Assembly (NCBI GenBank): GCA_030141605.1 | Contig: JAQGDQ010000003.1 | Span: 701,501-765,500, forward strand | Direction of reading: 5' to 3' | Source of the DNA: Tubiluchus corallicola | Lineage: Eukaryota > Priapulida > Priapulimorpha > Priapulimorphida > Tubiluchidae | Length of the DNA: 64,000 nt | Shown here: in pieces, positions 1-13,300 of the stretch | Numbering within the stretch: position 1 is the first letter of the stretch | How the letters are laid out: each line of letters begins with the position of its first letter | Position numbers and translations under genes: made by a program | The notes under the pieces: model-generated | What the model was told of the DNA's origin: nothing | Database searches by the model: none | Seen by the model: the letters and a program-made list of their open reading frames with translations, nothing else

Positions 1-988
1 GTCGCCGCTTAATAGACTCACTTTGGGACCGACGTGTTTTGACCCAATTAACAGATGGGTGTAGTATTACTGCTATAGAAGTATGAGTCATCAGCTTACT
101 ATGCACTGCAAAGGCTTTTAATCAATTGTAGAAACTAACTAATCCCTAAATTCCTTTGTGCAGTTAAAAATTAGAAGAAAAAAAATTGTAAACCACACTT
201 TTAACACTGACTCCACTTCACAGTCTTTTCCTGTGCGTCGGCTCTTAGATGCTAGATTCTCATTTTGGCTTGCTGACTACTCAATTTCAGATCGTTTTTT
301 CAATTTTCTGCCGAAAGTACTTTGGGAATTTTCAGCTGCGCTGCTGTAAACCTCTGCCCTTTCTTTGGAAGTTTATTATACTCCTCTAAAATTTTCAGTT
401 TCTCCTTAACTGTTAGATCTTTATGCTTATGCTCCATTTTTCAAACTTCTCAACTCTGTGCCCTTATTTGCTGTATGATGTTTACTCTTGTAAGTCACAA
501 GGAATACTGGCTGATTACTGTACCTGCCTTTTTGACTATAAATTCATTAAGCCTGAAAGGGTGATTTGCAACTAGCGCATCAAAAGGAGACCGCTAGGCA
601 AGTGATTAAATGTTTAGCTTCCAGAAATTCTTTGGGTAACGAGGTTAATTGCAGTAGGCTAGCGAGTAACAGATTCAGAGCAAAATCGTTAGGCTACCGT
701 ATTAACGCATGATAAACGTACTTGTTTACAAACAAAACGGTACTTAACATGATTGTTTCTACTCATATAATGCACAAAAGGGAAGTAAAGATAACATAAA
801 AGTAGGAAAGGCTGTTTGGGCACATACAAATGTCTTATTTTAAGTACGTGAAGGAAAAATATTGAGTCAATTAAGCGAAGTTATTTGAGTCAATTACCGA
901 TAGTTTTTATTTATATTTGAATAGAAGCGGCCCGTGCCAGGCGTTTTGAGTCAGTTAAGTGATTGAGTCTATTAAGCATCGACTACTG
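1..988 (-). mobile_element. Degenerate pogo/Tigger-like DNA transposon (left tip just outside window)
   Basis: Bases 1-20 (GTCGCCGCTTAATAGACTCA) are repeated inverted at 965-984 with two mismatches. The right end reads ...GACTACTG then TA at 989-990, i.e. a CAGTAGTC-type terminus beside a TA target site, as in the pogo/Tigger branch of Tc1/mariner. Subterminal TTGAGTCARTTAAG-like motifs recur at 862, 885, 946 and 964. On the minus strand there is a broken transposase N-terminus. The element sits in an intron of the kinesin gene. The left-most few bases of the TIR would be upstream of the window. Confidence 0.75.
150..437 (-). pseudogene. Broken Tigger/CENP-B-type transposase N-terminus
   Basis: Reading down from the ATG at 437-435 gives MEHKHKDLTVKEKLKILEEY and then LPKKGQRFTAAQL, the helix-turn-helix of pogo/Tigger transposases (CENPB_N type). 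The frame stops soon after. Further fragments such as SKSRRTGKDCEVESVLKVWF, also typical of the family, follow in another frame. Stops and frameshifts show it is dead, and the catalytic DDE domain is absent. Confidence 0.75.
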
Positions 989-1284
989 TACAGTTCATGC
1001 AAATGTGGCACATGTTTTGCACGACACCTTTCAAATATTTCTAATTTTCTATAGAATACGTTGATGGGGCTTAAACTTTTCTAACGTATTAAATGTGCTA
1101 TAGTTAATTTTTTTGTAAACCCGAGATACCTGAGATTATATTTTGTATTCAAAAATGTTTAGTAGATGTGTTGTTGTTGTATTAAAAAAGTACAAACCAC
1201 AATCTAAAAAAGTTATTTTCATGTACCTATTATAATGTCGCAATGCGTGTCAATTTTTGTACTTGAAGAATTGAGCTACTTCAG
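989..1284 (+). other. Intron remainder upstream of first exon
   Basis: AT-rich non-coding sequence between the transposon right end and the acceptor at 1284. I see no further exon. Confidence 0.5.
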
Positions 1285-1386
1285 AAATCGTTAAAGAAGT
1301 CGCGCAAGAGAGCTAGAATTACGGAAGAAAGGGAAGACGAACTTATTTCGAAGGCTCTGTTGGATATGGAAACAGCAAGACTGAAG
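1285..1386 (+). CDS. KIF20B: KIF20B-like exon 1 of window
   Basis: Acceptor cttcag before 1285 and donor AAG/gtttgt after 1386. 34 codons, phase 0 at both ends, beginning KSLKKSRKRARITEE. A basic stretch leads into coiled coil (ELISKALLDMETARLK). It has no start codon, so coding sequence continues upstream of the window. Confidence 0.72.
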
Positions 1387-4300
1387 GTTTGTAACTCTTT
1401 TTAAATAATCTTCAACACTCTGGGTTATTTTCTAACTTATTTCTGGCCTTTCAATCTTCTTAAAATTGAGTTATCTGATAATTGACTGTTTTTCATATCA
1501 GTTCACTTACCAGTTTAATAGTATGAATTCTTATTGTGTTCTTGATAGAAGCATCAGATCTAGCTTTTTTTATCTCGTTTCTTCGTTTCTTGATTGTGCA
1601 CTTCAAGAACACTTATTGCGGCATATAGCAGTCCAGCTGCATGTTTGTTTAACCATAAAGTGCTTTGTTTGGTCCTGCTATGTAAAATTACTAAACAGGT
1701 AAAAATATATCACATGTGTAAAAAATTTTATGTGATGGTAGGAGAAAGAACACCAAGTGAGCGTTCTTCAGCAAAAGTTGGAGGAATCACAACGTGATTC
1801 GCAGCTGCAGATTGAGAAGCTGAAATCTGTGATAAAACAGTCAGGACTGGATCGAGCTAAAACAGTTGAGGAAAATTCCAACCTGCAATTTAGATTGTCA
1901 GATGCTAACACAACTATCAGCAAATTACAGCAAGAGCTCACTAGGTACGTTTCTGTAAGTTTGTTTAAGGTAAGTGAGGTATGCGTGCGTGTGTGTGAAT
2001 GTCAACCACATTTTAGCAGTGCAGCTGTTGACATATCAGCTTTTTCATAATGGAACAGTTACATATGCAGAGTTAAATTATACTTATGTTAGAGTAACGT
2101 TACTTTAATGTAAAGAATTAGTGGTGAGTATTGTTACAAATTTTAATAAATTTCTTACCTTTATCAAAGGCAGTGCTAAGAAACATTTTTTGCAGTGGAA
2201 ATAGTCTGTCGTCACAATTTCAGTGCGAGGAAAATCTGTATTGATTCCGAAAAGGTGGTTAGAGACTTAAAAAACTGAAATATGGAATCTTGGGAAACCT
2301 TTAATGTTTCCTTTACTTTGTTCATAGTGACGTGCTTCCTTTACTTTGTTCATAGTGGTGTTGAATGACTTTTGCTTGTATGTCGGTCCTGTTTTTTTAG
2401 CCTGTTTGACAAGACTAATAGCACGGAGGAGAATGAAAATGAAATGAAAGTGCTTTCATTGGCTGCTGAAAATGAGTCCCTCAAATCCTGCGTTGAAGCT
2501 TCAAACACTCGTCTCACATCGTTAGAGCAAGAACATACTGTGCAAATGGAAGAGATATCACAGAAACTACATGATGCTGAGGAAGAAATTAACAGATTGA
2601 AACAAAGCATAAGTAACCATGAACAACAGGCAACAGCTGAAAACAAAGACGACAAGGTACGTGGTACAAGAGGTACTTAATCAGAATTACCGTAAGGAAA
2701 ATATCAAAAAATAAATGCTATCTGGTGTGATATTTTTCTCTTTTTTTATACCAAATCATAATGGCTGTTGGTCGAACCAATAATGACTACTTAGGATGGC
2801 GAGCCTTGCGAATCAACTAAATTGCTGCCACACTGCCATTCAATGTGAAGCACAGTTGTAAGAAGTGGCTTCCATTTAGATGTTGCATTATTTTTGATAA
2901 TTCTGCATGCCTGGCTGTGACTTGGATGGATATTTATGTTGTTGGTATGCTTAGCCGGGAAGTCGAATGCACAGTGTGAATATTGTGTGACTTCAGCGGT
3001 CGCATTTCTAGTTATGGCACCTGCTTCACAAATTTTCAATCACATGCTCACAAATCTATGCCGTAATTTTTTTATTCGCAAGGTGCGTAAATATTGTAAA
3101 CATATCAGGGTCATAATTTTGTTATATTTTGCCAGAATCTTCGCCATGACTTTTTACGAGAATCCAGAGAATCAAGGTCAAAATTACACATTTCAAGTAT
3201 GATGAATTATAATTATCGAAACAGCAAAGATTAAATTTCAATTAAAGTGATTTATTAATCCGCTATCAGAACTGTCGCCTTTTTTAGAATGAGACGTAAC
3301 ATTTCCTGTTTCGGTCTCCAAGCTATTTAGAATTTTGTTAATTCTTCACTTTGTCAATGAATTCACAATCATCATTTCCTTCATCAAGAAATGTATCACA
3401 AGCATTTGAAACGAGAAGCGCTTTAAATTTATGCAAAATACAAGAAATTTTACTGATAATTTGACAAATTGTCTGCTTAATTTTACACCGTCTGCCAAAA
3501 GTTTGCGTTTTTGTTGGCTTGGCAACGAGCATAGATCCCTACAATTTTTACATACAACTTTGAATGAAAAACGCAGTGCGTCAAAGACACTTGTGAAGTA
3601 ACTAAGTAATATCGCCAGTGCAATGTGACAGCGTGCGTATGCGCTAGCGTAAGGTAGAGAGCAAAAATGTCAGATTAATGCCAGTATTTCTTTATTTTTT
3701 AACGTTCAAGTAAAACCTGCGCTAATCTAACCAGATTCGCAGAAAAAGGCAATAGCGCCAATGTTTACTCGAATGGATTCGCATCGAAATTCTGGCTCTG
3801 TACATTGTTACAAGTTTTGGTTCTGATTTGCATGTATGGATAAAGCAGCATCTTTTTTGAGAAGCTCGAGTATGTTATAATGTGTTTACTACTTGGGAGT
3901 GTAGTAACTTACCACTTTCGGATAATTACTCTGAAGCTTTTCGTGAATTTTTTTCAAGTATTTGTTGCATTTTATAGGGCGGGAATAGGCCTGATTCTTC
4001 CAATGACTTTTTACATTCTGAAATCATAAATGAACTGCAGCGGCAAATTCAAGATGCTAAATCAGTGCTTCTTGAAAAGGTAATGAAGCAGTAGATGATT
4101 AGATTGAGTTTAAATTTAATGATTAACTGTGTTCAAGAGTGGATATTTGCATTACAGTATGAAAAGTATGAATATTTTCAAATAAAAATATTTTATTGTC
4201 AAAATGTAATTAAACGTGAATTTTTAAGTGTCAATAATAAATTGCTGTTTTTGGCATCATGTAATAAATTTGTTTAGGACATAATTCAAGAATAACACTG

Positions 4301-7300
4301 TAGGGAATAGTTAAATTGATATAACTGGATGCATGTACAAATTGTTTTTTTAGGAAGCTGAAAATATGGAATTAAACGAAATGTTACAAGAAGCAGGAGA
4401 AACATTCCAAGAAAAAGATTCAAATATTAAGCAGCTGGAAAAGACCATTGAACAGCTGAAAACACTGCTTAACCAGCAAGAAGAACGACTAACAGCACAG
4501 GTATGCTAACACTTTAACCTGAAACAAATCATATACGTCTTGGTATCATGAATTTGGCAAATTATTTTTATAAAGATTTGCATACTTTTGAGCTCATTTA
4601 GGAAACTGCTAACTACACAACTGTTTAAGTCAACTGAAAAAAGATATTAAAGTGGCTAAAGTTAAAATGTTATTTTTATTTTACGAAGTGCAAAAATCAA
4701 TGTTGCCTAAAGTCATTGTGCTTAGCTAAAAACTGTATTTCAGATTTCCTTCAGTGTCATAATTATACTTTTCCGTACATAATTCTTGCAGTCTGTAATT
4801 TGAATATGGGGAAACTAACGTAATATGTTATTAAATAATTTTATTTTTAAATTTGCTGTATGAACTGTCACTTCTCTTTTAGGAAACAGCAATGAATGAG
4901 CAACAGATTCTCGAAGAGCAAACCAGCCAGGCTCTTCAAATGGCAAATAACAAGCTCAAGGATAAAGACGAAGACATCGTTCTACTTAGAACTAGATATG
5001 GTGTGCCCGAAGGTAGCTTAGTTAATACTGGCCTGAATTATGTTAATGAAGCAGTTGATAATATTCCTACTATAATTAAGAATAGAAATAATGTTTGTGG
5101 TAGTGGTTTTGATTCTCATGTAACAAATGAAGTAAGTTCCGTGCCAAAAATTGTCATATCTGCATATGATGACGACGACGAAGTGTTTCCTTGTCAAAGT
5201 CGTCACGAAATTGTTAAGTCTGTTGACATGCAATCACAACTTTCAGTCAATGCTAATAATCATTTACTGCTTAATGACACTTTGCCATTTGGTTCTTATG
5301 CTGAGTCTGCAGATAATTTTGGACTGCAAACAGAGAAGGAAGTTGTTGTCAATGTGTCAAATGAAAGAAAGATTGTTAAGGATAGGTGTATAGTAGCGCT
5401 GCCTGAAGCTAGTGTCTACTGCACTGTTGATCTTTCAATTAAAGAAAACTTGCACGAAGACACAGAAGAGAATTTACAAAAGCTTGGCAGTTCTGTTACT
5501 GATAAGCCGCCAGAAATAATAACGAACTCTTCCAACGATGGTAGTAGTGACCCTAATCATGACATCAATAGAAAAGAGAAAGCTAGTGAGGAACAAGATA
5601 TAACCGATTCCTTAGAATGTAATGCATGTGTGTTAAGTAATAATAGTTTAGATGTTTGTGACAACAGCATCCAGGAACAAGTAGATGAACAACTTGAACA
5701 ACAAGATTTAACAAATGCTGTGGAGTGCGACACTAATGCAATAAGCAGAGATAGCTTGGAAGTTGAAGATTCTCATGATTCAATTGGCGTATCCTTGCAA
5801 AAAGTGAACACAGAGTTTGGTTGTAATGGTGCCTACAGAGAAGTAATCAGTTGTTCTGTGAAATTAAGTAGACTTACTGATCTAAAAAATAATCTTAACC
5901 TTACTTCTGGTCATGGCAAAGTAAGTGGTGCTGAAATTGTGGCAACACTGGACACTAATCACGATGGTGAAGAAACGGACGAAATTAGTATGCCGGCGCA
6001 TGAAGATAATTATGATGACGAATCCGGCCATAAGCACGTGATTGGAGAAGAATTAAAAAAAGTGAACGATTCTGCTAAAGAAACACCAATGAAAATAGAA
6101 GCAGGAGAAAACAACGTTGGCAGTGATGTGCCTGTTAAGGTTTCTTCAGAAAGAATAGAAGTAGACTCGGATAATATGAACAAAAACCCTAATAAAGAAA
6201 CTGCAGAAAAATCTGAAGCAGAAGTTAATGAAAGAAACTGTGACATAACTGGTGGTATAAAGAGTAGGGAAGCAGACATGGTTGACAGAAACAAATACTC
6301 GGTTGAGGAAACTCCAACGAGTGAAAAAGCAGATATTGATGAGAGGAGTAAGAATTCCAGTAAAAAAAGCTCAGAGAATGTGGAAGCAAATGTGCATGAT
6401 ACGATTAAGGGCAATGTTAGACAAACTTCAGACAAAGTGGAATTAAATGTGGATGCAGAAGTAAACGATGCAAAAATTAAGAAAATGTGTTATGTGGAAA
6501 TAAGCCCATTGTTGAAGGGGGTTGATCCAATGCAAACAAACAAGTTAGGTACTAGTCCAGAATCTAGAATGTCTATGCCAAGTACGGAATTTAGAGAAAC
6601 TCTTATGTGTCGTGGCATCAAAAGAAGTAGAGATAAGAGTGCACCTATTATCAGTACAAAATCTCTTCTTGTGCGTTATGGTGATGAGAATGTGGATGAG
6701 CCTTCACCAAAGCTTCAAAAAACTTCATGTAGCCGATACAACCAAAAGTCTTCCAAGTCGACAACGAGTTTATCTGATAAAAGTCGTGTCATACGAAAAA
6801 TTTCTTTTGATAAGAAGCGAAGAACTAGAGCCAGCAAAATATCAGACGTAAAGATGATTAAAATTTTAAAACAGTTAGAATATGATGAGGGTGAATCGAC
6901 AACAGTAGGCACTAGCAGCTCAGTAAGTAAAACAAGTGATAAACGTTTATTTGACAATGTAGGTAAGGAAAATGCAATTCCGCAAGTGAATAAAAATCTA
7001 CAGGTTCACCATTTGCAGGTGGAAGACAAGGCATTAGTTCCTTCCAACAAGCTTTTACACACGCCCAAGAGTGCTTTTAGAGCTAGTCCTCAGACAAAAA
7101 TTGTGCGCGAGAATGAGAGGCCCCCTCCTTCGCCTTCTGCTGGACTTGCAGTAATGGAAGAAACTCTTCACTTGTCCTCGTCACCAAGAAAAGTAACCTT
7201 CAGGCACACTAAAGCAAGCAGGTTGAGAATATCAAAGTCTCCACTTTGTGGTGGTTCCAAGTCTCGTCTTTGTGTTTCACCTGGACAGCGGAAAAATGTC

Positions 7301-10300
7301 AAAATCTGTCAGCAGAAAAGATCATTGAGAAGAAAGTCATCACTAATGATTAAGAGAAGATACAATACAAGATCTCGAGCAAAGTGATTTTGTTCTGCAG
7401 TCCAGCCATAGTTGTCAGTGAGAGGTAGAATAGTTTGCGCGCTAGCTGGCCAACACACACATGTAAAGCAAAGCTTATATTGTATGAATTTGAATATATC
7501 GTATGTTATGCATTTTACCTAAGGCATTAGTTTTCATGCTTAAAACTAAAATTTTCACGCTAATGAATAATTGGCACTTTTTCGTTTGAATATTACTCAT
7601 ATGCTTTGACTAAACAAACTTGTCCTTTGGTAATTTCTTAAAGTATACTTAGACAATTTTCTTAAGAATACTGTTGCAGGATGTTTTAAGTTTAATCTGA
7701 CATATAAACTTATCATTATACTTACCTACACACTTTCTGGAACATCTTTCATATTATCCATGATTTTTTTCCTCTGAGACATGGCGTCACATTAATGTAC
7801 AAATAAATAAATAATTTCATTTTAATAGGAAGTGTACAAAAATATTTTTGCATTTATTAATGGTGATCGTAATGTGCAATGTTTCCTCATCTGTTATTGT
7901 ATGGATAGCGCTGTGTTTATCTTAACATGCAACGCCAGTTTGTGTAATTATAGTCGTTTAGAATCAATCATAGATTATCTTACTCAATTAATTTGTAGCT
8001 AAACTGAGGTGGCTTTACAAAAGCATTGAATAAGAGTATGAGTAAAATTTTTTGTTGTGTTTTTTAACTGCCACACATTGGTCATTTATCTGTGCATTAT
8101 CTATGATGACTTACATCATTGTGAAATGTTTTCCCTTTTTTGTGTATATTTTGTATTGAAAGTTTATATTACATTTCTGTAATTTTCTTAATAGACAAAT
8201 TATTTTTCATACAAGGCTATGCAAGAATGTACAGCATCATTTGATTTTGCTGAACACATGAGCATTTGAATCATGTTGCAGAAATTTATATTGTCTAAAT
8301 TTAATATTGTGCATTCAATGTTGCTGTATAATGTACATTTTAGAAAGTATATGTATGAAACAGCTTGCTTTGTTTACATGTACTATAGTTACTTGCATAG
8401 CTGAAGAATTAATAAAAAAACTATTTTTCTCGTTACTACCTCTTTACTTAATTCGGTTGCATATATGATTGATCATTTGACGTTAATTGTAGTTGATTTA
8501 TTATGTTATTATTTACTTCTACTCCTATCTCCAGGTGTCTTGCACAAACTCATTGTTCTGTATTAATGTGTTATACTTAATTTGAATTTACTAAAAATTT
8601 ATGGCTGAAACGTTCTTTGGTTTTGTAAAAAGAATTGTTATATGGTGCACTTGTCAGTTATAATAAACTCACGTTTACGTTTTAATTATTATAATATCAT
8701 AATTACTGTTGTACGTTGTATTTTACCTAAGCAGCATTTTCTTTTAAGTCTTCACCAGTGATTCGTGCATATGTGAAAATGAGAAAACTTGACTTACAAC
8801 GATGAGTAGGTTTTTTATTAACAAATTGTATGCATTGTCTTGAAAACATTTTTCTAACAAAGTCTCTAACAGTATTGAAAATGCTGACTAAGATAAAATA
8901 CTATACGATACTTGGCCTAGTTCTTTATCAGTTTTTCTCATTTCACAGATGCACTGGTCACAGATGATACAAACAAAACATACGATCAGCTCAACACCAC
9001 AAATGCCTTACTCGAAAAGCAAAATACCAGTATGGCTGAACAGCTTGAGGGTTTATCAAAGCAGCTGTGTCGTTACGTGGATGAAAATGAAGTGTTAGAA
9101 AAGAAACTGGAAACTGCACTGTCCAGGTAAGATCTTTTTTGAAGACTATGTATATAAATAAACTTAGCACTCAACATTAATTTGACAGTTAGATGCTCAG
9201 TTAGATGACAGTTAGATGCAACTTGTTCGTATCAGTATGGATCCTAAAAGTTCCACATTATCCCCTACTAGTGGAGTGACAGCACAGTTTTTTGTCCACA
9301 TTCTGTACCAGTGGAGCAAACAGCACTGTTTCTTTTGTCCACGTAATTCTGTACCAGTGAAGCAACAACAGTTTTTTCCAAGGAATTTAAGCTGCAATAA
9401 TATTTCATACTTTGTGTTTCCTTGAGTGATTTTTATTATGTTAGAAGTCGGCAAAAAAGAGATGAAAATGCTGCTTGATTGTTGATATATGATGCTCAAG
9501 CAGAATTTGAAAAAAGCAAGCAATTTAGTATAGTACTGATAACTGAAATTTTTTATATCATTGAGTTTAAATTAATGTTGAATCAGATAAGGCAAACACA
9601 TTTAGCCAGCTGCATTTGTTTGTTATGCAGATGTAGAGAGCTAGAGGAACAAAAAGTTGAGATGGAGAACAAGGAAACTTGTATGTCTAAAATTGCTGAT
9701 TGTGAAAAGAATGTGGCAGTGCAGGAAGCTGTATCTACACTCGAGTCCGAAAAGCATAATCTGCTTCTTCACATTAGTGAACTACAAAACGAACTTGCTG
9801 CAGGAAAAGATGAAATAGAGACTCTAAATAGTTTGTTAACTGAATCCCAAAGTTCAGCATACGATACTAACAGGCAGTTAACAGCGCTCATGAGTCAGCT
9901 AGAAAAGATGAAAGAGCAGGCTATGGAACAACTTAAATCTGTAGAAGTGATGAAGGAAGAAAATGAGAAGCTGATTAATGCAAATAAAACTCGAGAGGAC
10001 GAGTACCAAATGCAGGCAGAGTCACTGAGAAATGAAATTGAAGAGTTGAGAAATCAGCTTGCACAAGGAGGAAATGAATCGAGTCAGGTGATGTTCGAAG
10101 AAGTGCATATGTTGAAATGCCAGGTTTGTGATTTGCAGTCTGCATGCACAATGCAGTCGGACATGATTTCAAAAGCAAATTCCAAAACAGAGTGTATACT
10201 CAAAGAGCGTGATGAAATTAAACTGAAATTCACAGAGTTACTGGCAGAAAATGATAACTTGTTGCAAAGGACAAAACTAATATCCGGTGAAACGCAAGAA

Positions 10301-13300
10301 CTAAGTGATAATCTAAACGCTGTTACTAAAGAGCGTGAGCAGCTGTTAAAGGAAAAGAGTGAATTACTGAGAGAGAATAATTTGCTGACAGTTACTATTG
10401 CTTCATTGAAAACAGAGGGGAGATCTTTGTTGTGCGATAAGGAAAATGAATTAGTTTCTCTTCGGGAGCAGGTTCACATGCATGAAAAAGAGCTGGAATC
10501 AGCTAAAGAGCTGTGCGAAAATTACAAGGCGAAAGCTGACATGATAACAAAAGAAATGGAGTGCCAGAAAAATGCGTGGATAGAAAGTGAGGAAAAAGTG
10601 CAGGAAAAAGCAAAAGATATAGTCATTAAGTTAGCAAATGAAAGAAAAGCACACACTGAATCTAAAACTGAACTGGAGAATGTTATGGATTTGGTTTCAA
10701 AAAAAGATGGCATCATTAAAGAACTTGAAGCTAGTTTGAGCAATTTGAATCAAGACTTGGCAATGAAGGTGGAGAATGTTGAAGTTACTCGAAAGGAAAT
10801 TGAAGAACTTCGCTCAAAGCTGAATGCGATGGCGCGACAGAAAGAAGATGAAATTTCTTGTGTGCATGAAAAACTGGAGTCATCACAAGCTGCAGAAAAA
10901 ATGCTGACTGAAAAATGTGTTGAATGTCAAAAACAAGTGGCTAATCTAGAGAACAAAATAGAAGAGTTCCGTCACTCAGAAAAGCAGTTTAACGTAATTG
11001 AAGAACAAGATAAAATTAAACTTGGCACTTTGGAAAAAGAATTGGATGCATTGAAACACACAAATGAAAATTTAGTTGAGAGGGATGAACAAAATGAAAA
11101 GAAATGCTTGACATTACAAATTGAGATAAACCAGCTAAATAACACTATAGACAAACTGAAGGAAACAGAAAAGCAAAATGAAAGTCACAGTGCTGAACTT
11201 CAGAAGGAATTGATTTTGGTGAGACAAATTGAGCAGAGAGCTCAACAACTTAATGATGATAAATGTTTGGCTCTGCAAAATGAATTAGATGAGTTCAAGC
11301 AGCAAGTACAGATTCTCAGAGAAACAGATGAACAAAGTAAAACTCGTATTGCAGAACTGGAGAACATATTGGAAGCATCGAAACATGCCGCAGAAAATGT
11401 AATTGCTAAAGATCAAGAGAACATTAAAAAGTGTTCAACTTTGGAAGTAGAACTTAGTAACCTGAAGCAAAAACTTGCAAGCCTCAAAGAACAAGATGAG
11501 CAGAGCAAAAAGCAAGTAGTAGAGTTACAAAATGAGCTTTTTGTATTAAAGGAAAGAGAAAAAAGCTTCATACTGGAAGGAGAACAAAGTAAAGAAAAAA
11601 TATCTGAATTGACTAGACAGTTGGAAGAACTGAAGCAAAATGAACAAAATCTGGTTGAGTCAGCTGAGCAAGCTAAAAACCACCTCAGGGAAGTCAACGA
11701 GAAAAACTTAGAACTTAGTAACCTGAAGCAAAAACTTGCAAACCTCGAAGAACAAGATGAGCAGAGCAAAAAGCAAATAGTCAAATTACAAAATGAGCTT
11801 TGTGTATTAAAGGAAAGAGAAAAAAGCTTCATACTGGAAGGAGAACAAAGTAAAGAAAAAATATCTGAATTGACTAGACGGTTGGAAGAACTGGAGCAAA
11901 ATGAACAAAGCCTGTTTGAGTCAACTGAGCAAGCTAAAAAGCAGCTCAGAGAAGCCAACGAGAAAAACGAAGCCGAACTTGGTTTTTTGCAAAAGCAGCT
12001 GGAAACTTTGAAATATGCAAATGATGAACTGATAGAAAAGAAAAGTGACGTGTCGAAACTAAACGAAAGGTTAAAACTGGTGAGTATAGCATCTCTTCAG
12101 TCAAACCTCTTTATACCGCCTACTTTGGGTCTAGAAAAAAGTTGGCATTATAGCGAGTTTGGCATTATAAAGGGGGCGTTATAAATTCTTTATAATAACC
12201 TTTATAAAATCTCAGACTTTTAAAGGTCAGACTTTTAGTTACTACCAAAATTACCGAAATTATGAATAAAAAATTTCATCTCTCTTTTTTTTTTAAATTT
12301 GTAACACTATATATGATAATCGTATATGTTCATTTTGTTGCCAAAAATTTTGGAATATCTTATATTGAATTCTGTTCCTGTTGTTTTAAAATTTGCCAGG
12401 AAGAGGAGAAGATATCAGAACTAAAACAAACAGTTCGAGATTTGGAAGAGGAGGTAAAGCGTAAGGACATCAAAATCAATAACAAAGTGATGGCTATTGC
12501 CGACCTCAAAAATGAGAATGAGTCAAAAACAATCAAACGAGATCTTTTAACAAAAGGTAAGTGTTTTTGTCTTTTTTATTCTATTTTTTTATTGATTATA
12601 TTCTTACATTTGTGCATGTGTTTCCAAAGTTCCAACTGACTATTAATGCCTGTGGTTCTGTGATCAGTGCCGTGAAATCATTTTCTTAAAGTATTCATGT
12701 CTATCATTTATGGTGATTTCAGATTTGTAAATTTGTAAAGCCAGGTTTTGACGGGCACACGACCGTTTCACAAAGACCAAATTTTTTTTAAAGTCTAACA
12801 GCCACCAAAAAATTTATGCACCATGTTTTGTCGTCCAGGTCGCAACTCATTTGTGCAAAGTTCCAAATAATTGTGCCGCTTTCTTGAGACTTTAGGGTTT
12901 TTTCTTGGGGACTGTGTGACATCCTCGCGAGTAAGTTGGATCATTTCACTACCATTTCAGCAGACGAAATTTTTGTAGGAAAAAATGCCAGACAATCGAG
13001 GTTCTCCAAAATGTCACAAAATGTTGAAAAATAGTCGCAAAGCCATCTCAACATTTTCAAAGGCATCTCAAAATGCTGACCAATGTTTTTGTGTACTCCA
13101 AAATTGTTGACGAATGTCACGAATAATTGAGAACATTGTGCGCATGTTGGCGCATCTTTAGACAACTTTGCAACATTTTGGAGAGGTTTTGACGAGGTTG
13201 GGGAACTTTTGGAGCATGACTATCGGATAGTTGCTGAAACCCCATGAAATCCTAGCTTAAATCAAACATGGTAAAAACTGCTTTGTTCATGACATGTGTT

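Larger units (their letters stand above)
1387..4882 (+). other. Introns 1387-1741, 1945-2400, 2657-3977, 4080-4353 and 4501-4882
   Basis: AT-rich intronic sequence. The only structure I noticed is a direct tandem duplication of 28 bases (TTCCTTTACTTTGTTCATAG...) at 2308-2335 and 2336-2358, just before the acceptor of the exon at 2401. The 1.3-kb intron 2657-3977 holds no supported feature. Confidence 0.5.

Noticed and set aside
6010-6435. 141-codon minus-strand hydrophobic ORF
   Set aside because: Antisense shadow of the composite kinesin exon.
8949-8960. ATG at the start of the exon at 8949 as the start of a second gene
   Set aside because: It is in the wrong frame for the coiled-coil reading; the exon requires a phase-1 upstream donor.
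11413-11958. 181-codon minus-strand ORF rich in Ser, Cys, Leu and Phe
   Set aside because: Antisense shadow of the coiled-coil exon; its internal repeat mirrors the sense duplication.
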